Notes under the pieces: model-generated
What the model was told of the DNA's origin: nothing
What the model saw: the letters and a program-made list of their open reading frames with translations, nothing else
The model's database searches: none
Source of the DNA: Pseudomonadales bacterium
GTDB lineage: Bacteria; Pseudomonadota; Gammaproteobacteria; Pseudomonadales; UBA5518
Assembly: GCA_018057015.1 (NCBI GenBank)
Contig: JAGPES010000003.1
Location: 1-35,486, forward strand
Length of the DNA: 35,486 nucleotides
Direction: 5' to 3'
Part shown: piece by piece, positions 15,280-24,493 of the stretch
Layout: every line of letters starts with the position of its first letter
How positions within the stretch are numbered: the stretch's first letter is position 1
Made by a program: the position numbers and the translations under genes

Positions 15280-15894
15280 GTGAATGGACCTTTGCGCGAG
15301 ATGATTTCCGCCGTGGTCGATGGCGAGGCCAGCGAATTCGAGTACCGGCGCGTGCTGGATGGCGTGGATGAGCCGGGGGTTTCGGCGCTGATTGGCCGGC
15401 ACTACGCGGTTCGCGCGGTGGCCCGCGGCGAAGTCCAGGCCTTGTGCCCGCCGGCGCTGACCGCGGGAATCCTCTCGGCGCTGGCGGCGGAGGCACCAGC
15501 CGCGGCGGCCTCGCGCTGGCGGATGCCGGTCGGCGGCGTGGCCGTGGCAGCCTCGGTGTGCATGGCGGCGGTGTTCGGCCTGCGCGCGCTCGCACCGGAG
15601 CAGCCGGGCATGCAGCAGGTTTCCGCGCTCGCACCGAGCGCCGCCGTGTCGCTGGGCGAGCTCGGACGTCCCGGCGGTTTGCCGGTGCCGGTCACGGGAC
15701 CGGCGTTGCCGGTGGGTTTCGGCTCTGCCTTGCCGGTGGCGGGCGGGGTTGTGCAGCCCGCGGGCGCCAGCGCCGATCAGCTCGCGGAGCAGCGCCTGCG
15801 GTTGTTCATGGTCGACCATGTCCAGAACGCCGCGCTGCACACCAACCAGGGGATGCTGCCCTACGCGCGCGTGGTTTCGCACGAGGCGCCCTGA
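15280..15894 (+). CDS. rseA: Anti-sigma-E factor RseA (MucA)
   Basis: Predicted protein of about 204 residues. The N-terminal anti-sigma domain, REMISAVVDGEASEFEYRRVLDG, matches the RseA family; a single membrane helix follows at about 82-104 (MPVGGVAVAASVCMAAVFGL). The C-terminal half is periplasmic, Pro/Val/Gly rich, ending in LRLFMVDHVQNAALHTNQGMLPYARVV, which is typical of MucA/RseA C-termini. It binds RpoE and is destroyed by regulated proteolysis during envelope stress. The start is uncertain: GTG 15280, TTG 15271 and TTG 15244 are all in frame, and none has an ideal ribosome-binding site. I used GTG 15280, which begins just before the conserved domain. Confidence 0.9.
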   Translation: MNGPLREMISAVVDGEASEFEYRRVLDGVDEPGVSALIGRHYAVRAVARGEVQALCPPALTAGILSALAAEAPAAAASRWRMPVGGVAVAASVCMAAVFGLRALAPEQPGMQQVSALAPSAAVSLGELGRPGGLPVPVTGPALPVGFGSALPVAGGVVQPAGASADQLAEQRLRLFMVDHVQNAALHTNQGMLPYARVVSHEAP

Positions 15895-15912
15895 GGCGAA
15901 AAGGCCCCTCCC

Positions 15913-16878
15913 ATGCGTCTTCCCGCCGTACTCGCCTGCCTGCTGCCGGGCTTTCTCTCGCTCTGTGTCGATGCGGGGGAGGCAGGTGATCCAGTTTCCC
16001 GCCTCGATGCGATGTCGCGCAGTTTCCGCTCCCTCGATTACCACGGCGTCTTCACCTACGAGCAGGGACAGTCGCTCAGCTCGGTGCGCATCGCGCACGC
16101 GGTGGTCGACGGCGTCGAGCAGGAGCGGCTGGTGCATCTCGACGGCGAACCGCGCGAGTTCGTGCGCCGCGGCCACAGGGTGGACTGCGAGCACGCCGGC
16201 GACCGGCTGATGCGGCTCGACCCGGCCGCTCGCTTCGCGCAGCGCGCGCCGGCCGCCGTCGCGGAAGGCGCCCGGCTGGCAGACCACTATGCCATCGAGT
16301 TCGACGGGGCCGAGCGGGTGGCCAATCACCAGGGACTGCGCATCAGCATCGTGCCGCGCGATCCCTATCGCTATGGCATGAACGTGGTGCTGGACGAGGC
16401 GAGCTCGCTGCTGCTGAAGTCCGAGACCACCGATGGCGCCGGCCGCGTGCTCGAGCGATTCCAGTTCGTGGAGTTGCATATCGGCGGCCCGGTCGCCGCG
16501 GGGGAACTGACGGCCGGGACGCCGGCGGCGCAGCATGCCGCGGCTCACGCCGCGGAGCAGCAGCCCGCACCGTTCGCGTGGACGGTCGCCTGGCTGCCGG
16601 AAGGATTCGTCGCGGCGGGGCGCGAGGCGCGCAGTGCTCCGACCGGCGGGGTGCCTGTCGAGATCCAGAGCTACACGGACGGGTTGACGATGTTCGCAGT
16701 CTTCGTCGAGCGCGCCGCCGAACGTCCGCCGCGCGCCGGGCAGGCCGCGCGCGGCGCGACCATTTCCTACGTCGTGCCGCGGGGCGAGGAGCACCTCGTC
16801 ACGGTGGTCGGTGAAATTCCCGTCGAGACGGCGCAGCTGATTGCCAACGCGGTCAATTTTCCGGACGCGGCGCCATGA
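15913..16878 (+). CDS. rseB: Sigma-E regulator RseB (MucB)
   Basis: Predicted protein of 321 residues with an N-terminal signal peptide of about 21 residues. The mature part starts with LDAMSRSFRSLDYHGVFTYEQG, a hallmark of the MucB/RseB lipoprotein-carrier-like domain, and also contains SIVPRDPYRYGMNVVLDEASSLLLKSE and a C-terminal domain with AWTVAWLPEGF. RseB is periplasmic, shields RseA from DegS-type cleavage, and senses mislocalised lipopolysaccharide or outer-membrane proteins. It starts 18 bases after rseA, and its stop codon overlaps the rseC start in ATGA. Confidence 0.95.
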   Translation: MRLPAVLACLLPGFLSLCVDAGEAGDPVSRLDAMSRSFRSLDYHGVFTYEQGQSLSSVRIAHAVVDGVEQERLVHLDGEPREFVRRGHRVDCEHAGDRLMRLDPAARFAQRAPAAVAEGARLADHYAIEFDGAERVANHQGLRISIVPRDPYRYGMNVVLDEASSLLLKSETTDGAGRVLERFQFVELHIGGPVAAGELTAGTPAAQHAAAHAAEQQPAPFAWTVAWLPEGFVAAGREARSAPTGGVPVEIQSYTDGLTMFAVFVERAAERPPRAGQAARGATISYVVPRGEEHLVTVVGEIPVETAQLIANAVNFPDAAP

Positions 16879-17336
16879 TGGTCGAGCGTGCACGTGTCGT
16901 CGCGCTGGAAGCCGACGCCTGCTGGGTGCAGACCATCGCCACGCCGGAGTGCGGCGCCTGCGCCGCGGGGCAGGGTTGCGGGGGTGGCGTGATCGGCAAG
17001 CTGCTCGGCGAGCGGCGCAATCACCTGCGCGTTGCTCTGCCGGCGAGCCTGCGCCCGGCGATCGATGACGAAGTGGAAATCGGGGTGCGCGAGCGCAGCG
17101 TGCTGCGCGCCTCCGCGCTGGCATACCTGCTGCCCCTGACCGGCATCGTGGCCGGGGCCGTGGCGGGCGAGCGCCTGGCGCCGCCGGGAGCTTCCGAGGC
17201 GTGGTCGATGGCCGCAGCTGCCGCGGGCTTCGTGCTCGCCGTGGTCGCGGCGCGCTCCCTCGCCCCTGCACCGCGTTCGGGGATCGTCGAGCCCGAGTTG
17301 CTCAGGATCTTTCCCGTGGTCCGTTCACGCGTTTGA
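16875..17336 (+). CDS. rseC: SoxR-reducing system protein RseC (MucC)
   Basis: Predicted protein of 153 residues. A cysteine cluster near the N-terminus (C16, C26, C29 and C35, in ATPECGACAAGQGCGGG) precedes two membrane helices at about 81-98 and 109-126, the standard RseC layout. In E. coli RseC works with the Rsx electron-transfer complex to keep SoxR reduced and modestly modulates sigma-E. No rsx genes are in the window. It overlaps rseB by four bases, so translation is likely coupled. Confidence 0.93.
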   Translation: MMVERARVVALEADACWVQTIATPECGACAAGQGCGGGVIGKLLGERRNHLRVALPASLRPAIDDEVEIGVRERSVLRASALAYLLPLTGIVAGAVAGERLAPPGASEAWSMAAAAAGFVLAVVAARSLAPAPRSGIVEPELLRIFPVVRSRV

Positions 17337-17368
17337 TCACTCGTTGCCATTTCCTTTCTGGAGAGCCT

Positions 17369-18778
17369 ATGAAGCGCAGCTGGATGTCGGTTTGGTGTGG
17401 ACTCGCATTGATGGTGGCGCTGGCCGGCCAGGCGTGGTCGGCGGCCCTGCCCGATTTCACCGGGATCGTCGAGAAGAATTCCGGTGCGGTGGTGAAGATC
17501 CTGAGCACGCAGGCGTCGACGGCAATGCAGGGGATGCCGCCGGACATCGATCCGCGCGCGCTCGAGCAGTTGCCGGAGATCTTCCGCCACCTGTTCGAAT
17601 ACGGCGGCCGGCAGCCGCAGCGCGAGCGCCAGTCGATGGGTTCGGGTTTCCTGATTTCGGCAGACGGCTACATCCTGACCAATCACCACGTCGTCGACGG
17701 CGCCGACAGCGTGACGGTGCGCCTGCTCGACCGCCGCGAGCTGGAGGCAAGGATCGTGGGCACCGACAAGCGCTCGGATCTCGCGCTGCTGAAGGTCGAT
17801 GCCACCGGCCTGCCGGTGGTGAGCTTCGGTGAGCCGGACGAACTGAAGGTCGGCGAATGGGTGGTGGCGATCGGCTCGCCCTTCGGCCTCGATTATTCGG
17901 TCACGGCGGGTATCGTCAGCGCACGCGGGCGCAGCCTGCCGAGCGACGGCGACACCGGCAACTACGTGCCGTTCATCCAGACGGACGTCGCGATCAACCC
18001 GGGCAACTCGGGCGGTCCGCTGTTCAATCTCGACGGCGAGGTCGTGGGCATCAACTCGCAGATCTACACGCGCAGCGGCGGCTCGATCGGCCTTTCGTTC
18101 GCGATCCCGATCTCGGTGGCCGTCGATGTCGTGGAACAGCTGAAGGCCTCGGGCCAGGTGGTGCGCGGCTGGCTGGGCGTGGGGATCCAGGACGTGGATC
18201 GTGCGCTGGCCGAGAGCTTCGGGCTGGACAAGCCCGCAGGGGCGCTGATCTCCCAGCTCGAGCCGGGAGGCCCCGCGGAGAAGGCCGGCGTGCGCATCGG
18301 CGACATCGTGGTCGAGTTCGACGGCCGCGGCATCGTCGAGTCCTCCGACCTGCCCCACGTCGTGGGCCTGGTCAAGCCGGGAACCCGTTCGCAGATGAAA
18401 GTCATCCGCGAGGGCAAGCCCGTGAAGCTGAACATCACCGTCGGCAAGCTCGGCGGTGACGAGCAAGGCGGCGCGGTGGCGCAGGCCGGAACCACTGGCG
18501 GGCGCATCGGCCTGGTGGTGGAGGATCTCGGCGAGCAGCAGAAGGCGCGCCTGCGCATCGACGGCGGCGTGGTGGTGCGCGAGGTGGCGCGCGGCAAGGC
18601 CGGTGAACGCGCCGGGCTGCGTCCCGGCGACGTGATCACGTTGATCGGCGGCGAACCGGTACGCGACGCGGCGTCGTTTCGCGCCATCGTCGACGGGCTG
18701 CCCTCCGGCACGCACGTGCCGGTACGCCTGCTGCGCGGCGGACAGGCGGGCTTCATCGCCATCCGCATCGAGGACTGA
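17369..18778 (+). CDS. degP: Periplasmic serine endoprotease DegP (MucD)
   Basis: Predicted protein of 469 residues with a cleavable signal peptide (MKRSWMSVWCGLALMVALAG, cut near residue 24). The protease domain has the catalytic triad His107 (TNHHVVDG), Asp137 (RSDLALLKV) and Ser214 (NPGNSGGPLF). Two PDZ domains follow, roughly 275-375 and 385-469 (the second with GERAGLRPGDVITLIGG). DegP/MucD degrades misfolded envelope proteins and is a classic sigma-E target. ATG 17369 has GGAG five bases upstream. It follows rseC by 32 bases, so it is most likely the last gene of the rpoE operon, as mucD is in Pseudomonas. Confidence 0.96.
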   Translation: MKRSWMSVWCGLALMVALAGQAWSAALPDFTGIVEKNSGAVVKILSTQASTAMQGMPPDIDPRALEQLPEIFRHLFEYGGRQPQRERQSMGSGFLISADGYILTNHHVVDGADSVTVRLLDRRELEARIVGTDKRSDLALLKVDATGLPVVSFGEPDELKVGEWVVAIGSPFGLDYSVTAGIVSARGRSLPSDGDTGNYVPFIQTDVAINPGNSGGPLFNLDGEVVGINSQIYTRSGGSIGLSFAIPISVAVDVVEQLKASGQVVRGWLGVGIQDVDRALAESFGLDKPAGALISQLEPGGPAEKAGVRIGDIVVEFDGRGIVESSDLPHVVGLVKPGTRSQMKVIREGKPVKLNITVGKLGGDEQGGAVAQAGTTGGRIGLVVEDLGEQQKARLRIDGGVVVREVARGKAGERAGLRPGDVITLIGGEPVRDAASFRAIVDGLPSGTHVPVRLLRGGQAGFIAIRIED

Positions 18779-18785
18779 GCCCGGA

Positions 18786-18812
18786 GGCCGGCGGCGCGTG
18801 CCGCCGCCGGCC
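18786..18812. other. Strong 11-bp G+C hairpin after degP
   Basis: GGCCGGCGGCG at 18786-18796 pairs perfectly with CGCCGCCGGCC at 18802-18812 around a five-base loop, starting eight bases after the degP stop. There is no T-tract, so it is not a textbook intrinsic terminator. It may stabilise the 3' end of the sigma-E operon mRNA or assist Rho-dependent ending. Confidence 0.5.
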
Positions 18813-18937
18813 GGAGCAGGCGGGTCGATCGGGTAGTATTGCGCGCTTTTGCGGGGGGCCAACGAGGTCCTCGTCACGTAAAGTACGCGGTCGTCAAAGA
18901 ACCCTCAGACCCTGGATCGGCACGTGGTAAAGCGCGG

Positions 18938-20740
18938 GTGACAGCCCTCAACCGAATACGCAATTTTTCCATCATCGCGCACATCGATCATGGCAAGTCG
19001 ACCCTCGCGGACCGTTTCATCCAGGTCTGCGGGGGGCTGAGCGGCCGCGAGATGCAGGAGCAGGTGCTCGACTCGATGGACATCGAGCGCGAGCGCGGCA
19101 TCACGATCAAGGCGCAGAGCGTCACGCTGGACTACCGGGCGCGGGACGGCGAGACCTACCAGCTCAACTTCATCGACACCCCGGGACACGTGGACTTCTC
19201 CTACGAGGTCTCGCGCTCGCTGGCGGCCTGCGAGGGCGCCCTGCTGGTAGTCGATGCCGGGCAGGGCGTCGAGGCGCAGTCGGTCGCCAACTGCTACACC
19301 GCGATCGAGCAGGGACTCGAGGTGCTGCCGGTCCTGAACAAGATGGACCTGCCGCAGGCCGATCCCGAGCGGGTGGCCAGCGAGATCGAGGACATCATCG
19401 GCATCGACGCCTCGAACGCCTGCCGCGTCAGCGCCAAGAGCGGTGCGGGCATCGACGATTTGCTCGAGGAACTGGTGCGGGTGATCCCGCCGCCCGCGGG
19501 CGACCCCGAGGCGCCGTTGCAGGCGCTGATCATCGACTCGTGGTTCGACCCCTACCTTGGCGTGGTGTCGCTGGTGCGGGTGGTGAACGGCCGGTTGCGC
19601 GTGCGCGACCGCGTCGTCACCAAGTCCATCGGCCGCGCCCACGAGGTGGACCAGGTCGGCGTGTTCACGCCCAAGCGCCTGGCGCGCGAGGCGCTGTCCG
19701 CGGGCGAGGTCGGCTTCGTAGTGGCCGGCATCAAGGACATCCACGGTGCGCCGGTCGGTGACACCATCACGCACCTCAAGACCGCCGACAGCGCGCCCGC
19801 GCTGCCCGGTTTCCAGAAGGTGAAGCCGCAGGTCTACGCCGGCCTGTTCACGGTCAATTCCGAGGACTACGAGAACTTCCGCGACGCGCTGGCCAAGCTC
19901 ACGCTGAACGACGCCTCGTTGTTCTACGAGCCCGAGACCTCGGACGCGCTGGGTTTCGGTTTCCGCTGCGGTTTCCTCGGCACGCTGCACATGGAGATCG
20001 TCCAGGAGCGGCTGGAGCGCGAGTACGACCTAGACCTGATCACCACGGCGCCCACCGTGATCTACGAGGTGCTCACGACGCGGGGCGAGACCGTCATGGT
20101 CGACAACCCCTCGCGGCTGCCCGACCCCGGGTACGTCGAGGAGATGCGCGAGCCGATCGTGCGCGCGAACATCCTCGTGCCCCAGGACTACGTCGGCGCG
20201 GCGATCAACCTCTGCGTCGAGAAGCGCGGCGTGCAGAAGGACATGCAGTTCCTCGGGCGCCAGGTCTCTCTCACCTGGGAGCTGCCGCTGTCGGAAGTGG
20301 TGCTGGACTTCTTCGACCGCCTGAAATCGATGACCCGAGGCTACGGATCGCTCGACTACAGCTTCGAGCGCTTCCAGGCCGCCAATCTCGTGCGGCTGGA
20401 CGTGCTGATCAACGGCGATCGCGTCGACGCGCTGGCGATCATCGTGCACCGTGACCAGGCGCAGCACCGCGGGCGGGTGCTGGTCGAGAAAATGCGCGAT
20501 CTCATCCCGCGGCAGATGTTCGACGTGGCGATACAGGCCGCGATCGGCGGACACATCATCGCGCGCCAGACAGTCAAGGCGCTGCGCAAGAACGTGATCG
20601 CCAAGTGCTACGGGGGCGACGTGACGCGCAAGAAGAAGCTGCTCGAGAAGCAGAAAGAAGGCAAGAAGCGCATGAAGCAGGTGGGTCGCGTCGAGATCCC
20701 GCAGGCCGCGTTCCTCGCGGTGCTCAAGGTCGACAGTTGA
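18938..20740 (+). CDS. lepA: Elongation factor 4 (LepA)
   Basis: Predicted protein of 600 residues (E. coli LepA has 599). The GTPase loop AHIDHGKST is at 14-22, followed by [31 protein letters not shown] and NKMDLP. The C-terminal LepA-specific domain ends with [20 protein letters not shown] and [21 protein letters not shown]. LepA is a ribosome-associated translational GTPase implicated in back-translocation and 30S biogenesis. The GTG at 18938 gives the family-standard N-terminus; the frame is open upstream to 18839, but those residues are not conserved. lepB follows 11 bases later, the ubiquitous lepA-lepB pairing. Confidence 0.97.
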   Translation: MTALNRIRNFSIIAHIDHGKSTLADRFIQVCGGLSGREMQEQVLDSMDIERERGITIKAQSVTLDYRARDGETYQLNFIDTPGHVDFSYEVSRSLAACEGALLVVDAGQGVEAQSVANCYTAIEQGLEVLPVLNKMDLPQADPERVASEIEDIIGIDASNACRVSAKSGAGIDDLLEELVRVIPPPAGDPEAPLQALIIDSWFDPYLGVVSLVRVVNGRLRVRDRVVTKSIGRAHEVDQVGVFTPKRLAREALSAGEVGFVVAGIKDIHGAPVGDTITHLKTADSAPALPGFQKVKPQVYAGLFTVNSEDYENFRDALAKLTLNDASLFYEPETSDALGFGFRCGFLGTLHMEIVQERLEREYDLDLITTAPTVIYEVLTTRGETVMVDNPSRLPDPGYVEEMREPIVRANILVPQDYVGAAINLCVEKRGVQKDMQFLGRQVSLTWELPLSEVVLDFFDRLKSMTRGYGSLDYSFERFQAANLVRLDVLINGDRVDALAIIVHRDQAQHRGRVLVEKMRDLIPRQMFDVAIQAAIGGHIIARQTVKALRKNVIAKCYGGDVTRKKKLLEKQKEGKKRMKQVGRVEIPQAAFLAVLKVDS

Positions 20741-20751
20741 CAGGTGGGACG

Positions 20752-21591
20752 ATGGACATCGATTTTCCGCTGATTCTGGTGGCGCTGACCTTCCTCGCCC
20801 TCGTGATATGGGCGCTCGATGTGCTGTGGCTGCGCCCGGGTCGCCGGCGCCGTGACGCCGGGCTGCGTGCGCGCTTCCCGCGCTGGTCCGAGGCCGGCAC
20901 CCCCGATGCGATCGGCTACGGCGCCGCGGCCGCCAGGGCGCTCAAGGAGCCGGTGCCCGTGGAGTACGCGCGCTCCTTCCTGCCGGTGCTGCTGGTCGTG
21001 CTGGTGCTGCGCAGCTTTCTCGTCGAGCCGTTCCAGATTCCGTCCTCGTCGATGGTGCCGACGCTGCTGGTCGGTGACTACATCCTGGTCAACAAGTTCG
21101 CCTACGGCATCCGGCTGCCGGTGCTGAACACCAAGGTCGTAGACGTCGGCTCGCCGCAGCGCGGCGACGTGATGGTGTTCTTCCCGCCCAACGACAAGCG
21201 CTACTTCATCAAGCGCGTGATCGGCCTGCCGGGCGACCGCATCGCCTACCGCGACAAGGTGCTGTACGTCAACGGCAGGCAGATGGCGCAGAACCTGATC
21301 GCGCAGCTGCCGCCGCTGCATCCGAGTTACCAGATCCTGGAAGAGGACCTGGCGGGCGTGCCGCACGTGGTGCGCAAGGAGTTGATGCGTCGCATCCCGG
21401 ACGACTTCGAGCACACGGTCACCCCGGGACACTATTTCATGATGGGCGACAACCGCGACAACAGCAGCGACAGCCGCGTCTGGGGCGAGGTGCCGGAGAG
21501 GAACATCGTCGGCAAGGCCTTCGCGATCTGGATGCACTGGGGCAGCTTCTTCACCATGCCGAGCTTCGATCGCGTGGGCACCATCCGCTAG
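20752..21591 (+). CDS. lepB: Signal peptidase I
   Basis: Predicted protein of 279 residues. Two membrane segments (about 5-27 and 76-92) precede the periplasmic catalytic domain. The nucleophile is Ser100 in QIPSSSMVPTLL and the general base is Lys154 in YFIKRVIGLPGD. HYFMMGDNRDNSSDSRVWG is the family's C-terminal signature. It removes signal peptides from exported proteins, which here would include DegP and RseB. ATG 20752 has a GGTGGGA ribosome-binding site. It lies 50 bases before the DUF4845 gene. Confidence 0.97.
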   Translation: MDIDFPLILVALTFLALVIWALDVLWLRPGRRRRDAGLRARFPRWSEAGTPDAIGYGAAAARALKEPVPVEYARSFLPVLLVVLVLRSFLVEPFQIPSSSMVPTLLVGDYILVNKFAYGIRLPVLNTKVVDVGSPQRGDVMVFFPPNDKRYFIKRVIGLPGDRIAYRDKVLYVNGRQMAQNLIAQLPPLHPSYQILEEDLAGVPHVVRKELMRRIPDDFEHTVTPGHYFMMGDNRDNSSDSRVWGEVPERNIVGKAFAIWMHWGSFFTMPSFDRVGTIR

Positions 21592-21641
21592 ATGCGTCTA
21601 CACTTGAGCGCGTTCCGGTCAGCCACGCGAGGCATGCGACG

Positions 21642-22055
21642 ATGAACAGTACCCCCAGGAGCCGCCAGTCGGGATTCACCATCTGGCAGTGGATGGTGAT
21701 AGTGCTCGTGGGCGGGTTCCTGCTCACCGTGGGTTTCAGCCTCGCTCCGCTCTACATCAACAATTACACCATCCGCGCCACCGTGCAGGCACTGCAGAAC
21801 GAGCCCGAGCTGGGACGCAAGTCGACGCAGGAAATCCGCCTGGCGGTGGAGCGCAAGTTCGACGTCAACCAGATCGAGGCCATCCAGGCCGTCTGCCGCG
21901 ACAAGCAGAAGCCGTGCATGAAAGTCGAGAAGACCAAGACCCACCTGATCATCGACGCCAACTACGAGGCCCGCGCGCACGTGATGGGCAACGTGGACGC
22001 CCTGGTGATGTTCAACGACAACCGCGTGGAGATCGTCATTCCCGGTGCCTCGTGA
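21642..22055 (+). CDS. DUF4845 family membrane protein
   Basis: Predicted protein of 137 residues with one N-terminal membrane helix at about 12-32 (FTIWQWMVIVLVGGFLLTVG), then a small, mostly extracytoplasmic domain with LAPLYINNYTI and VERKFDVNQI. The short basic start followed by the helix looks like a pilin-type or signal-anchor N-terminus. Proteins of this family sit between lepB and rnc in many Gammaproteobacteria and have no established function. It overlaps rnc by 11 bases, so it is translationally linked to it. I see no catalytic motif. Confidence 0.85.
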   Translation: MNSTPRSRQSGFTIWQWMVIVLVGGFLLTVGFSLAPLYINNYTIRATVQALQNEPELGRKSTQEIRLAVERKFDVNQIEAIQAVCRDKQKPCMKVEKTKTHLIIDANYEARAHVMGNVDALVMFNDNRVEIVIPGAS

Positions 22056-22740
22056 CCCCGGCTCCGACCTGTCGCGTCTGCAGTCCCGTATCGGGCACGA
22101 CTTCGCGCGCCGCGACCTGCTCGAACTGGCGCTGACGCACGCTAGCTTCGGCGCCGGCAACAACGAGCGCCTCGAGTTCCTCGGCGACGCGGTGCTGAAC
22201 CTCGGCATCGCGGCGGAGCTCTACCGGCGCTACCCCGCTCTGCGCGAAGGCCAGCTGCACCGGCTGCGGGTCAGCCTGGTGCGCGGCGAGACCCTGGCGG
22301 AGATCGCTCGCGAGCTGGGACTCGGCGCCGAGCTCAGGCTGGGCGCAGGCGAGGCCTCGAGCGGCGGACGCGAGCGCGATTCGATACTCGCCGATGCGGT
22401 CGAGGCCTTGCTCGGGGCCATCTCCCTCGATGCCGGCACCGATGCGGCGCTCGCCGTCGTGCGCGCGTGGTTCGCCACGCGCCTGGCCGGACTCGAACCC
22501 GGCGTCTCGCACAAGGATCCCAAGACCGAGCTGCAGGAGTACCTGCAGGCGCGGCGAGCGCCGCTGCCGCGCTATGAACTGGCCGCCACCAGCGACGTGC
22601 CCGGGCAGCAGCGCTTTCGCGTGCTGTGCCACGTGCGCGGTCTCGCGGGGCCGGTGGAGGCGCAAGCCGGCACCAAGCGTGTGGCGGAACAGCAGGCGGC
22701 GCGCGTGGCGCTTGCCCGCCTGCAAGGAGCGGAGGAATGA
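22045..22740 (+). CDS. rnc: Ribonuclease III
   Basis: Predicted protein of 231 residues. The metal-binding catalytic residues are Glu44 and Asp48 in [12 protein letters not shown] and Asp117 and Glu120 in [12 protein letters not shown]. The C-terminal double-stranded RNA-binding domain begins at KTELQEYLQ. RNase III processes rRNA precursors and structured mRNAs. The start is GTG 22045, inside the end of the DUF4845 gene. The stop overlaps the era start in ATGA. Confidence 0.97.
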   Translation: MPRDPGSDLSRLQSRIGHDFARRDLLELALTHASFGAGNNERLEFLGDAVLNLGIAAELYRRYPALREGQLHRLRVSLVRGETLAEIARELGLGAELRLGAGEASSGGRERDSILADAVEALLGAISLDAGTDAALAVVRAWFATRLAGLEPGVSHKDPKTELQEYLQARRAPLPRYELAATSDVPGQQRFRVLCHVRGLAGPVEAQAGTKRVAEQQAARVALARLQGAEE

Positions 22741-23639
22741 CGATGGGCACCGAACGCTGTGGCATGGTCGCGATAGTGGGTCGCCCGAACGTGGGCAAAT
22801 CCACGCTGCTGAACCACCTGCTCGGGCAGAAGATCAGCATCACCTCGCGCAAGCCGCAGACCACGCGACATCGCATCCTCGGCGTGAGCACGCACGGCGA
22901 GGTGCAGATCGTCTACGTCGACACGCCGGGGCTGCACCAGGGCGAGGGCAAGGCGATCAATCGCGCGATGAACCGCGCCGCACTCGGCGCCGTGCGCGAC
23001 GTCGACCTGGTGCTGATGGTCGTGGACCGGCTGCAGTGGCTGGAGTCCGACGAGCAGGTGCTCGCCGCGGTGCGCGCCGCGGACAAGCCGGTGCTCCTGA
23101 TCATCAACAAGACCGACCAGATCGAGCACAAGGACGCGCTGCTGCCGCACATCGCGGCGCTGCAGGAGAAATGTCCCTTCGCGGCCATCGTGCCGGTCTC
23201 CGCGCTGAAGGGACACAACCTCGAGGCCCTCGAGCGCGAGATCGCGCAGCTGCTGCCGCAGGCGCCGCACCTGTTCCCGCCGGACCAGATCACCGACCGC
23301 AGCGAGCGTTTCATGGTGGCGGAGATCATCCGCGAGAAGCTGATGCGCCAGCTCGGCGAGGAGCTGCCCTACGCCAACGCGGTGCAGATCGAGGAGTTCC
23401 GCCAGGAAGGCCGGACGATTCACATCGGTGCCCTGATCCTGGTCGAGAAGGCGGGGCAGAAGGCGATCGTGATCGGCCGCGGCGGCGCGCGGCTCAAGCT
23501 CGTCGGCGCCGAGGCGCGCATGGACATGGAGCGCCTCCTCGGGAACAAGGTGATGCTGAAGCTCTGGGTCAAGGTGAAGAGCGGCTGGTCCGACGACGAG
23601 CGCGCGCTGAAGAGCCTCGGATACCAGGACGAAGGCTGA
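22737..23639 (+). CDS. era: GTPase Era
   Basis: Predicted protein of 300 residues. The G1 loop GRPNVGKS is at 15-22, with VDTPGLH (G3) and NKTDQI (G4) following, and a C-terminal KH domain including [15 protein letters not shown]. Era binds the 3' end of 16S rRNA and acts in 30S subunit assembly. Two starts are credible: ATG 22737 (overlapping the rnc stop, AAGGAG seven bases upstream) and ATG 22743 (GGAGGA about seven bases upstream). I used the first. recO follows 24 bases downstream. Confidence 0.97.
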   Translation: MTMGTERCGMVAIVGRPNVGKSTLLNHLLGQKISITSRKPQTTRHRILGVSTHGEVQIVYVDTPGLHQGEGKAINRAMNRAALGAVRDVDLVLMVVDRLQWLESDEQVLAAVRAADKPVLLIINKTDQIEHKDALLPHIAALQEKCPFAAIVPVSALKGHNLEALEREIAQLLPQAPHLFPPDQITDRSERFMVAEIIREKLMRQLGEELPYANAVQIEEFRQEGRTIHIGALILVEKAGQKAIVIGRGGARLKLVGAEARMDMERLLGNKVMLKLWVKVKSGWSDDERALKSLGYQDEG

Positions 23640-23663
23640 TCGCGTCGCGGCGGGGATGTCACG

Positions 23664-24401
23664 GTGAGCGTCGCGGATCTGCGTGTCGACCGGCAGCCCG
23701 CCTTCGTGCTGCACCGGCGCGCCTGGCGCGAGACCAGCCTCCTGCTCGAACTGCTGACGCGCGACTTCGGTCGCGTCGGTGTCATCGCGCGCGGGGCGCG
23801 CGGCGGGCGGCGCGGCCCCGGAGCCTGCAGCCAGGCCTTCCAGCCGCTGCTGGTGTCCTGGTCCGGACGCACCGACCTGAAGACGCTGACCGCCGCCGAG
23901 GCCGTGTCCGCAGCACCGGCGATCGTCGGTGAACGCCTCTACACGGCGCTGTACGTGAACGAGCTGCTGGTGCGCCTGCTGCTGCAGCACGATGCCCATC
24001 GCGCCGTGTTCGACGCCTACGCGGGGCTGCTGCCGGCGCTGGCCACGGCCGTGGATCTCGAGCCGCTGCTGCGCCGCTTCGAGCTGCTGCTGCTGCGCGA
24101 ACTCGGCTACGGCATGGAGTTCGTGCACGACAGCGCGAACGGACAGCTGCTCGAGCCCGCCGGCCACTACCTGTTCAGTCCAGAGGGCGGATTCCGCGCC
24201 GCGCCGGCACCGGCCGACCCGCGTGCCTACCCGGGCCGCGTGCTGGCCGAGATCGGGCGCGGGGATTTTTCCGCGCCCGAGACGCGCCGCTACGCCAAGC
24301 GCCTGATGCGCGAGGCGCTGGCAGGGTTGCTGGGTCCGAAGCCCCTTCACAGCCGCGGTTATTTCCGGGCGCGCCACGCCTCGCCCGCCGGGGAGACATA
24401 G
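23664..24401 (+). CDS. recO: DNA repair protein RecO
   Basis: Predicted protein of 245 residues. The N-terminal OB fold is visible as PAFVLHRRAWRETSLLLELLT and RDFGRVGVIARGARG. The helical C-terminus with RFELLLLRELGYGMEF follows. RecO helps RecR load RecA onto SSB-coated single-stranded DNA in the RecF pathway. The zinc-binding cysteines known from some Gram-positive RecO proteins are absent, as is usual in Gammaproteobacteria. GTG 23664 is the start. In Pseudomonas recO is followed by pdxJ; here cysM follows after a promoter. Confidence 0.93.
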   Translation: MSVADLRVDRQPAFVLHRRAWRETSLLLELLTRDFGRVGVIARGARGGRRGPGACSQAFQPLLVSWSGRTDLKTLTAAEAVSAAPAIVGERLYTALYVNELLVRLLLQHDAHRAVFDAYAGLLPALATAVDLEPLLRRFELLLLRELGYGMEFVHDSANGQLLEPAGHYLFSPEGGFRAAPAPADPRAYPGRVLAEIGRGDFSAPETRRYAKRLMREALAGLLGPKPLHSRGYFRARHASPAGET

Positions 24402-24434
24402 CGGCGGGATCCGGGCTCGCCGGCCGCAGGGCGC

Positions 24435-24462
24435 TTGCCGGCGCGGAGCCGGCACGTATGAT
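24435..24462 (+). promoter_or_regulatory. Promoter for cysM
   Basis: TTGCCG at 24435-24440 and TATGAT at 24457-24462 (5/6 to the -10) are spaced by 16 bases. Transcription would start near 24469, so the in-frame ATGs at 24458 and 24461 within the box cannot be the start of the protein. Confidence 0.5.
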
Positions 24463-24493
24463 GTGCCCTTGTCCCGAGTGGATGCGATGCAGC

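Noticed and set aside
14638-17271. Open minus-strand frame of 877 codons opposite the rpoE operon
   Set aside because: It is antisense to rpoE, rseA, rseB and rseC, all well supported; composition is that of a shadow frame.
18786-18812. Intrinsic terminator after degP
   Set aside because: The stem is strong but no T-tract follows, so it is listed only as a hairpin.
17021-18877. Open minus-strand frame of 618 codons opposite rseC and degP
   Set aside because: Antisense to a complete DegP with catalytic triad and PDZ domains; no recognisable motif.
22572-24455. Open minus-strand frame of 627 codons opposite rnc, era and recO
   Set aside because: Antisense shadow of three core genes with low-complexity translation.
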